A stretch of DNA of 64,000 nucleotides from Candidatus Acididesulfobacter guangdongensis. Its GTDB lineage: Bacteria; SZUA-79; Acidulodesulfobacterales; Acidulodesulfobacteraceae. The stretch is taken from contig SGBC01000003.1 of the NCBI GenBank assembly GCA_004195045.1, positions 248,001 to 312,000 on the forward strand. The letters run 5' to 3'. Below the pieces are notes generated by a model. That model was not told the DNA's origin. It did no database searches and saw nothing but the letters and a program-made list of their open reading frames with translations. Of the stretch, positions 42,898 to 53,581 are shown piece by piece. Position 1 is the stretch's first letter. Every line of letters starts with the position of its first letter. The translations under genes were made by a program, and so were the position numbers.

Positions 42898-45800
42898 ATG
42901 AAATTGTTTTCATTATTTAAAAAAAGAAGATATTTATTAGTATTTTTTTTCATGTTGCTTGTAATTTTTTCTTTAAGCTCTATACTATTTTTTACCTCTC
43001 CTTATTTTGACAATATTGCAAAAAATTATGCGCAGAATTATCTGACAAAAATGCTGCATAAAAAGACGACTATAGGAGAATTAAAAATTTCCTTATTTTC
43101 CCCTCAGGTCAGAATAACCGATTTAAAACTGAAAGATTTTACGTCAATAAAAAGGATAAATATATATTTTGGACGCTTTGATTTCTTCGGCAGAAAGATT
43201 ATAATTAATAAAATTTATGTGGACGAACCGGCAGTAAAAATAATTTTAAAAAAAAATAAAATACTTAATTATAGAGGTTTTAGAAAAGTTTTAAAATCTT
43301 TTACCAAAAAATCGTCTTTTTCGCTCTTATCCGTATCGGTTAAACATATAGCAGTGCGGGGCGGCGGTTTAAGATTTAAAGATATCGGTAAAAAACTTAA
43401 TTTGACCGTAAAAAAATTTAAGCTTGATTTTTTTATTAAAAAAAGCGGTAACGCTTTTTTAAAAGGCGTTTACGGATACGGAAAATTTTTAAGTTATGAT
43501 GCGCCGTATATACATTTAAAAACTGCGCTCTACAATCAGATTTTTTCGTCGTCTTCAGCATATATTCATATGTTTAACCGTTTTGTCAAAATAAAAAATC
43601 TGTCTTTTTCTGCAAAATATTTTAAAACGGTTTCAAACGGAATAATTTATTTTAAGAAACATCCTATTCCAGTAGCATATTCCGATAAAAAGAATAAAAA
43701 GCGGAGCAAAAAACAAAGCGTCAAAAGCAGCAGCGGAAATAAAGAAAGTTCTTTTATCCGTTCTGTTAATTTTATTAAAGGGTTTTATATTACTTCCAAC
43801 CTGAGCATTCCAAGTTTGTCTAAACTTCCAGAAAATATAAAACCGTTTCCGATTAACGGCGGATTAAATTTAACGATCCGCGCTTCCGGAAATTTACTTA
43901 GAAATTTAAAAGTAAAAAGTAAAATTCGTCTGACTGATTTTATTTTTTCCGGGGCAGCTATTAAAAATGGCGTCATACTTGCAAATTATTCTCTTGATTT
44001 GGCAAGAACTTTTAAACATACTAAATATATTAAACATATTAAAACCATCGGATACCGCAAAGACCGCAAGTCTAAAGACGGCAAAACCGATAAATCTAAT
44101 AATCGCAGCACGTCCAACATATCTAAACTGTCTGGCATATCCAATAAATTTAATACATCTAATGCATATAATAAATCTGATTTATCCAATGTATCCGGCA
44201 AACTCCTTAAAAAAGAGAACATTTTTCATCTTAGAGGTATCGTAAAATTTCCCGAAATCAAATTAACAATGTTTAACGGCAGATTTGATTCAAAAGGGCA
44301 GATAAATTTAGCCGATATGCAGGGTAAATTTAATTCTAAATTAAGTAAACTGTCCATAGGAAAGATTATAGATTTTTATGATGCAGAAAAGATTCCTCAA
44401 TTTACTGGAAACGTATATGGAAAGGTTAAAACATTTATAAGGATCGGAAAAAATTTCTATGTTGCCAATTTGGAAAGTTTTATTGTAAAAAAACCCGTCG
44501 AGTTGTTTAAATACAGGTCAAAAGGCATAAGAAAAATTATTTACGTAAATTACTTGAATAATGTTAATGTAACCGGAAATACTCTAATTAATAATAATTC
44601 TGTTGTGCTTAATAATGTCAGAGCAGATTCAAGATATATAAAAGCGGATTCCTCCGGCGTTATATCCTATCAATCTAAATTAGGAAGCTTATCGATATTG
44701 ATAAACGGTAAATATAAATCAATGCCGGAAGTAAGTTTATTAAAAAAATATAAAGGCAGATATTTCAGTCCGGCTTCTTCAGGCGCGGTAAAAGTTAATA
44801 TTAAAGGAAATTTTAAGTCAATATCCTATTTTCTGAAAGGAAACGTAAAATCGCTGTCTATAAATAAATATTTTAAAAACTACGGCGGAAAATTCAATAT
44901 AAATATTTTACCGCACGGAGCTGTTTATTTTAAAAAAGTTCTGCTGAAAGAAAATTATATCGGAAATAGCGGCAGCATAAGCGATAACAGCAAAAGCGCT
45001 AATGCGGGCACAATCAGTTTTTCAGGCAAAATATTTAAGGTCAACGGGAAAAGTCTTATTAAAGCCTATTTTCACGCTTTACATATACATTTCGGAGCAG
45101 ATAATATCGCAGGCATGTTTAATGCAAAAGGTACAATAGGCGGAGCTTTTTCTGATCCGAATATTTATATTGCGTTATTTTCCAGGAAAATAAATATTTA
45201 CAGACAATATTTATATAATTTAAATTCAAGTTTAATAATAAACAAAAGAAATTTAAAAATTAAAACATTATCCGTCGGCAATCAGATTTCCTCCCCGTCG
45301 GTAATTCACTGCTCTGGGACTATTAACTTTAAGGCGTCAAAAACCAGAAATTATAATTATAACGCAAATATTTACGCAGACAATATAAAACTTTCAAGTC
45401 TGAATTTTATTAAGAACATAGATAGGAATCACAATAAAAATAAGAATCAAAATAAAAATAAAAACAAGGACAAAAACAATTCGGCAAACAATATTAATAC
45501 CGCCGGCGGCAATAATATCAACGGCAATAATATTAACATTAAAGGGCTGCTAAATTTTAATCTCCATATAGGCGGTTTTTTTAAATTTCCCGCCATTAGC
45601 GGCAGCATGTCGGCAAACGATATATATTTAAATAATTATTATTTAAATACCGTAAGCGCAAGATTTTTATCCGCAAACAATAAAAAAATAAAAATAAGTA
45701 TTAGCGCTATGAACGGGAAAATAAACACTAATGCTTCAGTTATACTAAAAAAAGGGTATCCGTTCAGGTTTTTGTCTAAAATAAAAGATGCCGGCGTTAA

Positions 45801-47355
45801 TTATAAAAAAACATTAATTGTTTTAGACGGAGGTATTTACGGAAGCGGAGATTTAAACTCTATCGGCAGTTCCTATATTTTTAGCAAATTAGACTATTTA
45901 TACATAAAACACGGTTCTCTGTTTTTAAAAAACGTAAAAAATATACGTTTTGCATACATGAACCGCAATCTGACAATCAGCGGTTTTAAACTTAAAGGCA
46001 AATTAAATTATTTTCAGCTCAGAGGCAATATTACGAATAAATATTACAATCTTATTATTAATGCCAGCACGAGTCTTTCTATTTTAGATTTTTTCTCAAA
46101 TAAAATAATCAATTCTTCAGGATTTATTTCCAGTTCAGCCGTTATTTTCGGTCCGGTAAAACATCCGGAAATTTACGGATATGCAAACATCAAAAAAGGA
46201 TTAATAGAAACCTCCGCAAATCCTATGTACACAGTATCGCGTTTGAGGGGACATATTACTTTTAATAAAAATTTGCTGATGATTAATAAATTACGGTTAA
46301 GGCTGTTAAACGGGTTTTTTTCAGGAGACGGTTTTATACGTATGAAGGATTTTAAGCCCGTTTATTATCATTTAAGAACTGAATTTAATTCGGCGGTTTA
46401 CCGTCAGTCAAACTATTTTTACGCAATCGCAGGCGGGACTTTAACATATAACGGCAATAATAAAAAAGGACTTATCTCGGGAAGCGTAAAAATTAAAAAA
46501 GCTATTTATGATAGAAAGATTAATTTTTCTTCTTTTCTTATAAAATACAAAAGATATGATTTTATTAAACCCGCTGCGAAAAAAAATGTTTTTAATCCTT
46601 CGTTAAATATTAAAATAAAAGCGGACAACACTATTTTTATCAGAAACAATATAGCAGACGCCGTTTTTAACGCAGATTTAAATATTTTAGGACGGCTGTA
46701 TAATCCTGTCGTAACCGGTGTCGTAGATGCTAAAAAAGGAGAAATTTATTTTAGAGGCAATAGATTTAAATTGTATTACGCAAATCTAGACTTTAATAAT
46801 CCATATAAAATATCACCTTCTTTCGCCGTATCGGCATATACGCATATAAGCCAGTACATTATCAGAATGAATGCGAACGGTTCGCTTTTAAATTTTAACG
46901 TTAATTTTTCCTCAACGCCGCCTCTTTCGGAACTTTCTATCGTGTCAATGCTTGCCCTTGGCGTTACCAGCAATTCTATTTATGCAAATTCGGCGGGAAG
47001 CATAGCGGCATCGGAGGCGGCTTCCGCAATAGGCGGCGGTCTGGAACACAGTATTACGGGAACTATATCAAGCTATTTCGGTTTTAAAAACTTGTCGGTA
47101 ACGCCGTCATATTCCGTTATAACGCATAATGCGGCTCCTCAGGTGCTTGTAACGAAAAAAATTGCTCATAACTTATCGGTTTCCTACAGCAATATTATTT
47201 CTTCCCAATCGTCGCAATCTGTTACGCTCACTTATGATATAACACATCATATATCTTTAGTAGGAGAATGGGAAAATAACGAACTTGCGCCGAATAATTC
47301 TAATATTTACAGCGAGGTCGGCGGAACTATCGAATTTCATTTCAGGTTTTATTAA
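42898..47355 (+). CDS. TamB-like translocation and assembly module protein
   Basis: This is a 1485-residue protein with one N-terminal membrane anchor (about residues 11-33) and a long beta-rich periplasmic body ending in the TamB/DUF490 C-terminal domain (GVVDAKKGEIYFRGNRFKL, IVSMLALGV, SVSYSNI). Such proteins bridge the two membranes for outer-membrane protein or lipid transport. Asn/Lys-rich inserts occur at about residues 375-440 and 850-880 (NKNKNQNKNKNK type). It is followed after 253 bases by an Omp85 gene, the usual TamA partner. Confidence 0.9.
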   Translation: MKLFSLFKKRRYLLVFFFMLLVIFSLSSILFFTSPYFDNIAKNYAQNYLTKMLHKKTTIGELKISLFSPQVRITDLKLKDFTSIKRINIYFGRFDFFGRKIIINKIYVDEPAVKIILKKNKILNYRGFRKVLKSFTKKSSFSLLSVSVKHIAVRGGGLRFKDIGKKLNLTVKKFKLDFFIKKSGNAFLKGVYGYGKFLSYDAPYIHLKTALYNQIFSSSSAYIHMFNRFVKIKNLSFSAKYFKTVSNGIIYFKKHPIPVAYSDKKNKKRSKKQSVKSSSGNKESSFIRSVNFIKGFYITSNLSIPSLSKLPENIKPFPINGGLNLTIRASGNLLRNLKVKSKIRLTDFIFSGAAIKNGVILANYSLDLARTFKHTKYIKHIKTIGYRKDRKSKDGKTDKSNNRSTSNISKLSGISNKFNTSNAYNKSDLSNVSGKLLKKENIFHLRGIVKFPEIKLTMFNGRFDSKGQINLADMQGKFNSKLSKLSIGKIIDFYDAEKIPQFTGNVYGKVKTFIRIGKNFYVANLESFIVKKPVELFKYRSKGIRKIIYVNYLNNVNVTGNTLINNNSVVLNNVRADSRYIKADSSGVISYQSKLGSLSILINGKYKSMPEVSLLKKYKGRYFSPASSGAVKVNIKGNFKSISYFLKGNVKSLSINKYFKNYGGKFNINILPHGAVYFKKVLLKENYIGNSGSISDNSKSANAGTISFSGKIFKVNGKSLIKAYFHALHIHFGADNIAGMFNAKGTIGGAFSDPNIYIALFSRKINIYRQYLYNLNSSLIINKRNLKIKTLSVGNQISSPSVIHCSGTINFKASKTRNYNYNANIYADNIKLSSLNFIKNIDRNHNKNKNQNKNKNKDKNNSANNINTAGGNNINGNNINIKGLLNFNLHIGGFFKFPAISGSMSANDIYLNNYYLNTVSARFLSANNKKIKISISAMNGKINTNASVILKKGYPFRFLSKIKDAGVNYKKTLIVLDGGIYGSGDLNSIGSSYIFSKLDYLYIKHGSLFLKNVKNIRFAYMNRNLTISGFKLKGKLNYFQLRGNITNKYYNLIINASTSLSILDFFSNKIINSSGFISSSAVIFGPVKHPEIYGYANIKKGLIETSANPMYTVSRLRGHITFNKNLLMINKLRLRLLNGFFSGDGFIRMKDFKPVYYHLRTEFNSAVYRQSNYFYAIAGGTLTYNGNNKKGLISGSVKIKKAIYDRKINFSSFLIKYKRYDFIKPAAKKNVFNPSLNIKIKADNTIFIRNNIADAVFNADLNILGRLYNPVVTGVVDAKKGEIYFRGNRFKLYYANLDFNNPYKISPSFAVSAYTHISQYIIRMNANGSLLNFNVNFSSTPPLSELSIVSMLALGVTSNSIYANSAGSIAASEAASAIGGGLEHSITGTISSYFGFKNLSVTPSYSVITHNAAPQVLVTKKIAHNLSVSYSNIISSQSSQSVTLTYDITHHISLVGEWENNELAPNNSNIYSEVGGTIEFHFRFY

Positions 47356-47407
47356 TTGTTTATTTTATAATATATATTTATAATACAGTAAAAATATATA
47401 ATAAAAT

Positions 47408-47565
47408 AAAATACTGCAGGGTATTGAATGATAAAATCATAATAAAATAAGGCGCTTTATGTTTATAATAAACTAAAATACTGCAGGGTATTGACTGATA
47501 CAATCATAATAAAATAAGACGCTTTATATTTATAATACAATAAAATATAGCGGGATATATTAGAC
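47408..47565. repeat. 67-bp tandem repeat between tamB-like and Omp85 genes
   Basis: ATACTGCAGGGTATTGA recurs at 47411 and 47478 with the following bases also repeated (period 67), and a degenerate third unit begins near 47544. It looks like a slippage or duplication product, with no coding potential. Confidence 0.7.
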
Positions 47566-47608
47566 ATAAATATAAAATAAATAAAAATATGAATAAATAA
47601 ATAAAAAC

Positions 47609-50461
47609 GTGAATAAATATACAAACATTATACCGAAAATTGAATTATGTTTAAATTTTTTATTTGTTCTTACGGTAATATTACTAATATTATCGGGCAG
47701 TTTGTGCTATAACCTGCCGGCATCTTACGGATTGAACGTTAATACCGCCAAAAATAAAAACATGGAGAGTGTAGGTTCTGCCTTAATTTATTCTTTGCCC
47801 TTAAAAACAAAAATAGAATCGATATCATACCGCCTGCCGTCAAATATTAAACTTAACTCAATAAAATATTATATTCATATAAAAAAAGGGCAATATTTTT
47901 CTATGTATAACATTGAAAAAACAATTAAAGCTCTTTATAAATCTAAACTCTTTTCGAACGTAATGGTTTTTTATAGATATAAAAATAGGAAAATATATTT
48001 AAAACTTCTTTTATTTCCAGAAGTTTATATAAAAACAATAACTATAAAAGGGCTAAACAATTCAGACATCGGTAAAAAATTAATATTAAACAGAATTAAA
48101 CTGAAAATTAACGGACAGTATCTGCATTCTTATAAAAAAGAATCAATAAAAATAATAAAACAATTATTAAAAAATTCAGGTTATCCTTTTGCCCATGTTT
48201 CACTAAATTCTTATGTGCTTAGAAAAGATAAAAAATATATAATAAATATAACTATAGCTTTAAATAAACCCGTCCTGATTTCAAAAGTCTTCGTACACTG
48301 GAAAACATTTTATCCTGCGAAAATTCTTTCTTCGTCTATTAAAGAAATTTCAGGCAAACCTCTAAGCAGGTCTTTAATAAAAAATTTCAGAAAGCGTATA
48401 AGGCATATTTATATTAAGAAAAATTATCTGAATCCTATAATAGAACCAACAGTGATAAAATATATAAATAAATATAAAACTATATTATTATTTTCAATCC
48501 ACCCGGGCTATAAAATATTATTTCATTTTAAAGGAATTAGACCGTATAATTCTGATTTTATTAAAAACAATGTTTTTACCGTTCATAATGTTTTCATTTT
48601 TGATAAGGGAACTTTCTTGGCGTTTAAAAAAGTTTTAAGGAATTTTTTTAAAACAAAAGGCTATTTTTTTAATAAAGTTTCTTTTAAGGAAATAAAAAAT
48701 AAACATAGCAGAATAATTAACCTATTTTATAACGTCAATAAAGGCTATAAAGTTGCCGTAAAAAATATAATAATTACAGGCAATAAGCCTTTCGGCATCT
48801 CAAGGATAGATTCTTTAATGAGGACGCACGTATCTTCATTATTTGCACCTGAGTTTTTCTGCGAAAGAAGATTAAAAAGAGATATTGAAAATATAGAAAA
48901 TTTTTATAATAATCAGGGCTATTTGAGCGCCAAAGCAAATTACAGTCTGAAATTCGGCAAAGATAAAAAATCGGTAATAATATATATTGATATAACAAAA
49001 AATATACGAACATATATAAAAAGCATCAGTATTGAAGGTCTTCCGTTGAAGATAAAAAATGAGGTTAAAAGTTATTTTAAAAAAATGGTAGATAAACCGC
49101 TTAAAATATTAGACGCAGATAACGGAAAAAATTTAATTGAAACAGACCTTTCTAATGCAGGCTATATTTTTTCAAAAACAAGATTGCGGATAGTTTATTC
49201 AAAAAATAAAAACGGATGCAGGCTGTATTATTCTACGCAGAAAAGCCGGAAGGTTATTATAAAAAACATTTTTATTACCGGAAATACTATAACAAAAACA
49301 GGATATATAAAATCGCTTATTTTATTTAAAAAAGGTCAGGTTTATAATCAGAGCAGCATAATTAAAACCCAAAACGATTTATATAAAACCGGATTATTTA
49401 ATTCGGTTGCCATAAAATTAGAAAATCCTGAGAATATTAAAAAATATAAGAACATAATTATTCAGGTAAAAGATTCTAAACCGATAAGTTTAAGTTTCGG
49501 TGCAGGCTACGGAACATATACGAGATACAGGGGATTTTTTCAGATTAACGACGACAATCTGTTCGGTTCAGGAAAATCTCTATCTATGCGGTTCTCAAAA
49601 AGCGCTATTTACACTAATCTTTTATTTGATTATTATGATCCCGCTATTTTTAATTATAGAAGACTGGCATTTAATGCCGAAGCGTTAGATTCAGATATCA
49701 TTACGCTAAATTATACCTTGCATAAAGAAGGAACGTCTTTTTCGCTGATAAGAAAATTTAATCACAAGTTAAAGGGTTTATTGTCTTATAATATGTCATA
49801 CGACAATCTGTCGGGGTTAAATCCTGGCGTTGACGTCACTCCGCGCGATACCGGTTTCACAAGGATAAGCTCGCTTGAAGCGTCGCTTATTTATAATTCG
49901 AAAAATAACGTATTTAATCCGACATCCGGTAATCTTACAGATATAAGATTATCTTATTCGTCAGCCATATTAGATTCGCAGATAAATTTTGCCAAATTAT
50001 TTGTTCATACGGAACAATTTATACCGTTTGTTTATGATACGGTTTTGGAATATTCCTTAAGATTCGGATATATAAGACCGCTATCGCCGACGGAGCAGGT
50101 GCCTATTAACGAAAGATTCTTTCTTGGAGGCAGAACAACCGTCAGGGGATTTCCGCAGGATTCTATCGGCGTGATAAATCAGTATGGCTATGCCGAAGGC
50201 GGAGACGTTATGGAAAATTATAATCTTCAGCTAAATATCCCCGTATATCACAATATTGATTTATTCGGCTTCCAGGACGGAGGAAATGTTTTCTTAACCA
50301 CGTCGGATATTAAACCTTTGGTACTGTATAAATCTGCCGGAGCGGGCATAATGTATTTATCCCCTATAGGACCGATAAGTTTTTCATACGGTTTTATTCT
50401 GACGAGGGAACCTTACTGGCCGTCGGGAGGGGTAAATTTTACGGTTGGAACGTCTTTTTAA
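47609..50461 (+). CDS. Omp85-family outer-membrane assembly protein (TamA/BamA-like)
   Basis: This 950-residue protein starts at GTG (47609), with a signal-type hydrophobic stretch (about 10-35). About seven POTRA-like beta-alpha-alpha-beta-beta units fill residues about 60-625 (for example IKTITIKGL, VKNIIITGNKP, IKSISIEGL, IKNIFITGNT), then a 16-strand-type barrel with the diagnostic loop-6 motif GGRTTVRGF and a C-terminal aromatic end (VGTSF). The partnership with the TamB-like gene favours a TamA-type role, though the POTRA number exceeds both BamA (five) and TamA (three). Confidence 0.9.
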   Translation: MNKYTNIIPKIELCLNFLFVLTVILLILSGSLCYNLPASYGLNVNTAKNKNMESVGSALIYSLPLKTKIESISYRLPSNIKLNSIKYYIHIKKGQYFSMYNIEKTIKALYKSKLFSNVMVFYRYKNRKIYLKLLLFPEVYIKTITIKGLNNSDIGKKLILNRIKLKINGQYLHSYKKESIKIIKQLLKNSGYPFAHVSLNSYVLRKDKKYIINITIALNKPVLISKVFVHWKTFYPAKILSSSIKEISGKPLSRSLIKNFRKRIRHIYIKKNYLNPIIEPTVIKYINKYKTILLFSIHPGYKILFHFKGIRPYNSDFIKNNVFTVHNVFIFDKGTFLAFKKVLRNFFKTKGYFFNKVSFKEIKNKHSRIINLFYNVNKGYKVAVKNIIITGNKPFGISRIDSLMRTHVSSLFAPEFFCERRLKRDIENIENFYNNQGYLSAKANYSLKFGKDKKSVIIYIDITKNIRTYIKSISIEGLPLKIKNEVKSYFKKMVDKPLKILDADNGKNLIETDLSNAGYIFSKTRLRIVYSKNKNGCRLYYSTQKSRKVIIKNIFITGNTITKTGYIKSLILFKKGQVYNQSSIIKTQNDLYKTGLFNSVAIKLENPENIKKYKNIIIQVKDSKPISLSFGAGYGTYTRYRGFFQINDDNLFGSGKSLSMRFSKSAIYTNLLFDYYDPAIFNYRRLAFNAEALDSDIITLNYTLHKEGTSFSLIRKFNHKLKGLLSYNMSYDNLSGLNPGVDVTPRDTGFTRISSLEASLIYNSKNNVFNPTSGNLTDIRLSYSSAILDSQINFAKLFVHTEQFIPFVYDTVLEYSLRFGYIRPLSPTEQVPINERFFLGGRTTVRGFPQDSIGVINQYGYAEGGDVMENYNLQLNIPVYHNIDLFGFQDGGNVFLTTSDIKPLVLYKSAGAGIMYLSPIGPISFSYGFILTREPYWPSGGVNFTVGTSF

Positions 50462-50544
50462 TTGATATATTGTATTCCAAAGTATTTAGGTATTTTAGGT
50501 ATTTAGGTAACGATAAAAAATTAAAAAAATAGCACGAAACTAAT

Positions 50545-52020
50545 ATGGATATATTGTATTCCAAAGGCGGTTTAAAAAAAGGTTTTTCTACAGGAACGGT
50601 CAGCGCAGGCGCAATAAGGTCGTCGATACGGTATTATTTTACGAAAGAAAAATTTGAAACTATTTCAGTAGATATGCCCGGAGGAGAATCCGTTAATATC
50701 GATGTTATGGATTTATCACACAGATTTTTAAAAAACGGGATAAAAATATCTACCGCCGTTATTCAGAAGTTTTCAGGAGACGATATAGATGTAACCGGCG
50801 GCATTAAGATATACGCCGATTTTATGATTATCTGCAAAAAAGTTAATAAAAATTTAAATATTCAAAATAATAATAAAGGTGCAGACGAATATGAATATGA
50901 TAATGACCGTAATAATGATTCTGATAAAATTATTGCTGAAGATATTGAAAATGATTTAAATAATTCTGATAAAATTATTGCCGAAGTTTTTGAAAATGAT
51001 TTAAAGGATTATTTTAACGAATTTTATCATAATAAATTAACTTTTTATGATAAAATTATAAATACCGATGCCGGAGATTTTTTCTTCTCATCGGCTGAAG
51101 GCATTGGTATAGCTACTAAACAGGGGCTGCCGGTCAGAGTAGGATATCCTGCTGTAAATCCTGTTCCGAAAGACATGATAAAAAAAAATGCTTTAAATGA
51201 ATTGAACGGTTTAACTGCTGCAGTTGCAGTATGCAGATTCAATAAAAAAATAAATGAAAATAATAAGGTATTAAACGATTCAAATGATGTTTTGCAAACC
51301 GTAAATTTTTTTTTATCGGTATTATATATACCTGACGGTGAGGAAATTTCTAAAAAGACTTTAAATTCAAGGCTTGGCATAAATGGCGGATTAAGTATTT
51401 TAGGGACTACAGGCTATGTTGTTCCGATATCCGCAAAAGCCTGGCTTGATACTATTAAGTCATCATTGAATTTTTTATCTGAAAATAACATTAATTTATG
51501 CGTGTTTACGCCGGGCAGATTCAGCGAAAAGTGCGCTATGAAAATTTTCACGGATCTGCCGGAAGAGTATTTTATAGAAATAGGCGACTTTGTGTCATAT
51601 TCAGTGAGAAAGGCGGCTGACTTCGGAATTAAAAATATTATTTTAACGGGTCAGTTCGGGAAGATTGTTAAAATATCCCAGGGGGAAAGAAATACCAACG
51701 CTAAATATAGCCGGCTAAATCTGAATTATATTGGAGAAATAATTAAAAATAGCGGGTATATGCGGCGCGGCGGCTCCGATGATTATTATGAGGACGAGGA
51801 CGATGTTAGCGCTATTTATAAAAAAGTGATTAATTCAAATACTTCAAGGGAAGCATTTTCTTATATAGAAAACATAAAAAATGAAAATATCAAAAATGGA
51901 ATTATCAATAAAATACTTTATAATGCGAAAAATAATATAGAAAAAATAAATAACAATAAGGTAAAATGCAAGATAATACTTTTATCATATTCGGGAGAAA
52001 AAATATTTGAAACTAAATAA
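50545..52020 (+). CDS. cbiD: Cobalt-precorrin-5B C1-methyltransferase CbiD
   Basis: CbiD methylates C1 in the anaerobic cobalamin route. The motif KKGFSTGTVSAGAIRSS at the start corresponds to the family's GYTTGTCAAAA block; GIGIATKQGLPVRVGYPAVNPVP, LGINGGLSILGTTGYVVPISAKAW and the FGKIVKISQG region follow. The protein is 491 residues, longer than usual (about 370), because of an acidic/Asn-rich insert at about residues 110-160 that contains a tandem copy of a SDKIIAE...ENDL unit. It overlaps the next gene by 14 bases. Confidence 0.92.
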   Translation: MDILYSKGGLKKGFSTGTVSAGAIRSSIRYYFTKEKFETISVDMPGGESVNIDVMDLSHRFLKNGIKISTAVIQKFSGDDIDVTGGIKIYADFMIICKKVNKNLNIQNNNKGADEYEYDNDRNNDSDKIIAEDIENDLNNSDKIIAEVFENDLKDYFNEFYHNKLTFYDKIINTDAGDFFFSSAEGIGIATKQGLPVRVGYPAVNPVPKDMIKKNALNELNGLTAAVAVCRFNKKINENNKVLNDSNDVLQTVNFFLSVLYIPDGEEISKKTLNSRLGINGGLSILGTTGYVVPISAKAWLDTIKSSLNFLSENNINLCVFTPGRFSEKCAMKIFTDLPEEYFIEIGDFVSYSVRKAADFGIKNIILTGQFGKIVKISQGERNTNAKYSRLNLNYIGEIIKNSGYMRRGGSDDYYEDEDDVSAIYKKVINSNTSREAFSYIENIKNENIKNGIINKILYNAKNNIEKINNNKVKCKIILLSYSGEKIFETK

Positions 52021-53581
52021 AATTTATATAATCGGTGTTTCAAAATGTTTCAGCGCAAATATTTCGCTGGAACAGTCTATATTAAAAATTTCTCATATCG
52101 ATTCTATCTTTGCAAGAAAGGAAGATGAATATATTTTAAAAAAAATTAAACATGAACATAATATAATAAAAAGTTCTCAAATCTTTTACGGAAGCAAAAT
52201 ACAGTTTATATTAGATTATATAACGGAAAATATAACTAAAAAAAATATATTGGTTTTAGCCGACGGGGACCCTAATTTCTTCGGAATTGCCGGAACTATA
52301 TTTAATAATACCGATGAAAAGTTCAGAAGATATATAGAAATTTTTCCGGCGGCAAGCTATATGCAAAAAGGTTTTGCATCTATTGGAATATCAATGTCGG
52401 ATTCTGAAATAATAAGCCTTCACGGAAGAAATGTCTCAAACCTTTTTAAGGCTCTTTATACATCTAAAAATATCGGTATATATACGGATAAAATTAATAA
52501 TCCGTTTCAAATTTATAAAATTTTAATGGAAAAAGGTTTTAGCGGCTATTATAAATTTCATGTTTTAAGCGAATTGTGCTCTAAGAATGAAAAAACATTA
52601 TCCTTAAATATTAAAACAGAACAAAATTCAAATAAAATAAATATCCAAAAAGCGCTGGAAGAATTTGAAGATACGAAAAACATTGTAATTTTGGAACACG
52701 TTATTAATAAAAAAAACAATGTCGGCGAAAATTGCAATAACGGCGGAGCCGATAGCTGCGGTAATTGTAATAATAAAAGCCGCACGGCAAACAATAATAC
52801 AGGAAATAACATTATACATACCGGTTTTCATACTGATGCCGATATCAGTACAGACGCTAATGATAGTATTAATGGCGGTGCAGCTGCGGTTGCCGATGCC
52901 GGTGTCAAAATAATTGCAGATGCGGATGTAAATGCTAACGCTAATGTTAATGCTAATGTTAATGTTAATGTTAGTGTCAATATATTAGGAATAAACGATG
53001 ATGATTTTATTCACGGCAAAGGAGAGCCGACAAAAAAAGAAATACGCGCGGCTGCCTTAAGTATGCTTGAACTTAAAAGGAACAGCGTCGTGCTTGATGC
53101 CGGATGCGGAAGCGGAAGCGTAAGTATTGAAGCCGCCGCAGTAGCCTCTGAGGGAATGATTTATTCAATAGACAAAAATAAGATAAAAATAAATAATTTA
53201 TTAAAAAATATTAAAAAATTTAAAAGACCCAATATAGAAGCTATGCTTGGTGATATGCCTGCAATTTTCAATTACTTAAAAGATAAATTTGCAGCTGAAC
53301 ATATTCAGCCGGATTCTATTTTTGTCGGCGGAGGAGGCATATCTATAGACGATATTATACAAACTTCCTTTGAAATGCTCAAATCAGGCGGAATAATTGT
53401 TGTAAATTGCGTTATGATTGATACGCTTAATAAAGTGATGTCATATATAGAAAATAATAAATCAAAAATAAGATATGAGATAATTTCTTTAAATATTTCA
53501 CGTTTAGAATCAATATCTTACAGTTCATATTTTAAAGCGTTAAATCAGGTATATCTTATAAAAATAATCAGAACAAAATAA
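52007..53581 (+). CDS. cbiET: CbiE-CbiT fusion (CobL-type precorrin-6Y C5,15-methyltransferase)
   Basis: This fusion methylates C5 and C15 and decarboxylates the C12 side chain. The start is TTG at 52007 with GGGAG upstream. The CbiE-like domain (1-235) keeps VLADGDPNFFGIAGTI but has GVSKCF where the usual first glycine-rich motif (GxGP-like) is expected. A hinge of about 85 residues, rich in Asn, Ala, Asp and Val (NANANVNANVNVNVSVN), connects to the CbiT domain (IHGKGEPTKKEIRAAALS, VLDAGCGSGSVSIEAA). The third element of a 38-base repeat begins inside its last codons. Confidence 0.9.
   Translation: MKLNKIYIIGVSKCFSANISLEQSILKISHIDSIFARKEDEYILKKIKHEHNIIKSSQIFYGSKIQFILDYITENITKKNILVLADGDPNFFGIAGTIFNNTDEKFRRYIEIFPAASYMQKGFASIGISMSDSEIISLHGRNVSNLFKALYTSKNIGIYTDKINNPFQIYKILMEKGFSGYYKFHVLSELCSKNEKTLSLNIKTEQNSNKINIQKALEEFEDTKNIVILEHVINKKNNVGENCNNGGADSCGNCNNKSRTANNNTGNNIIHTGFHTDADISTDANDSINGGAAAVADAGVKIIADADVNANANVNANVNVNVSVNILGINDDDFIHGKGEPTKKEIRAAALSMLELKRNSVVLDAGCGSGSVSIEAAAVASEGMIYSIDKNKIKINNLLKNIKKFKRPNIEAMLGDMPAIFNYLKDKFAAEHIQPDSIFVGGGGISIDDIIQTSFEMLKSGGIIVVNCVMIDTLNKVMSYIENNKSKIRYEIISLNISRLESISYSSYFKALNQVYLIKIIRTK

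Noticed and set aside
50462-50544. Cobalamin riboswitch in front of cbiD
   Set aside because: The gap is only about 80 bases and lacks the B12-box and conserved stem sequences.
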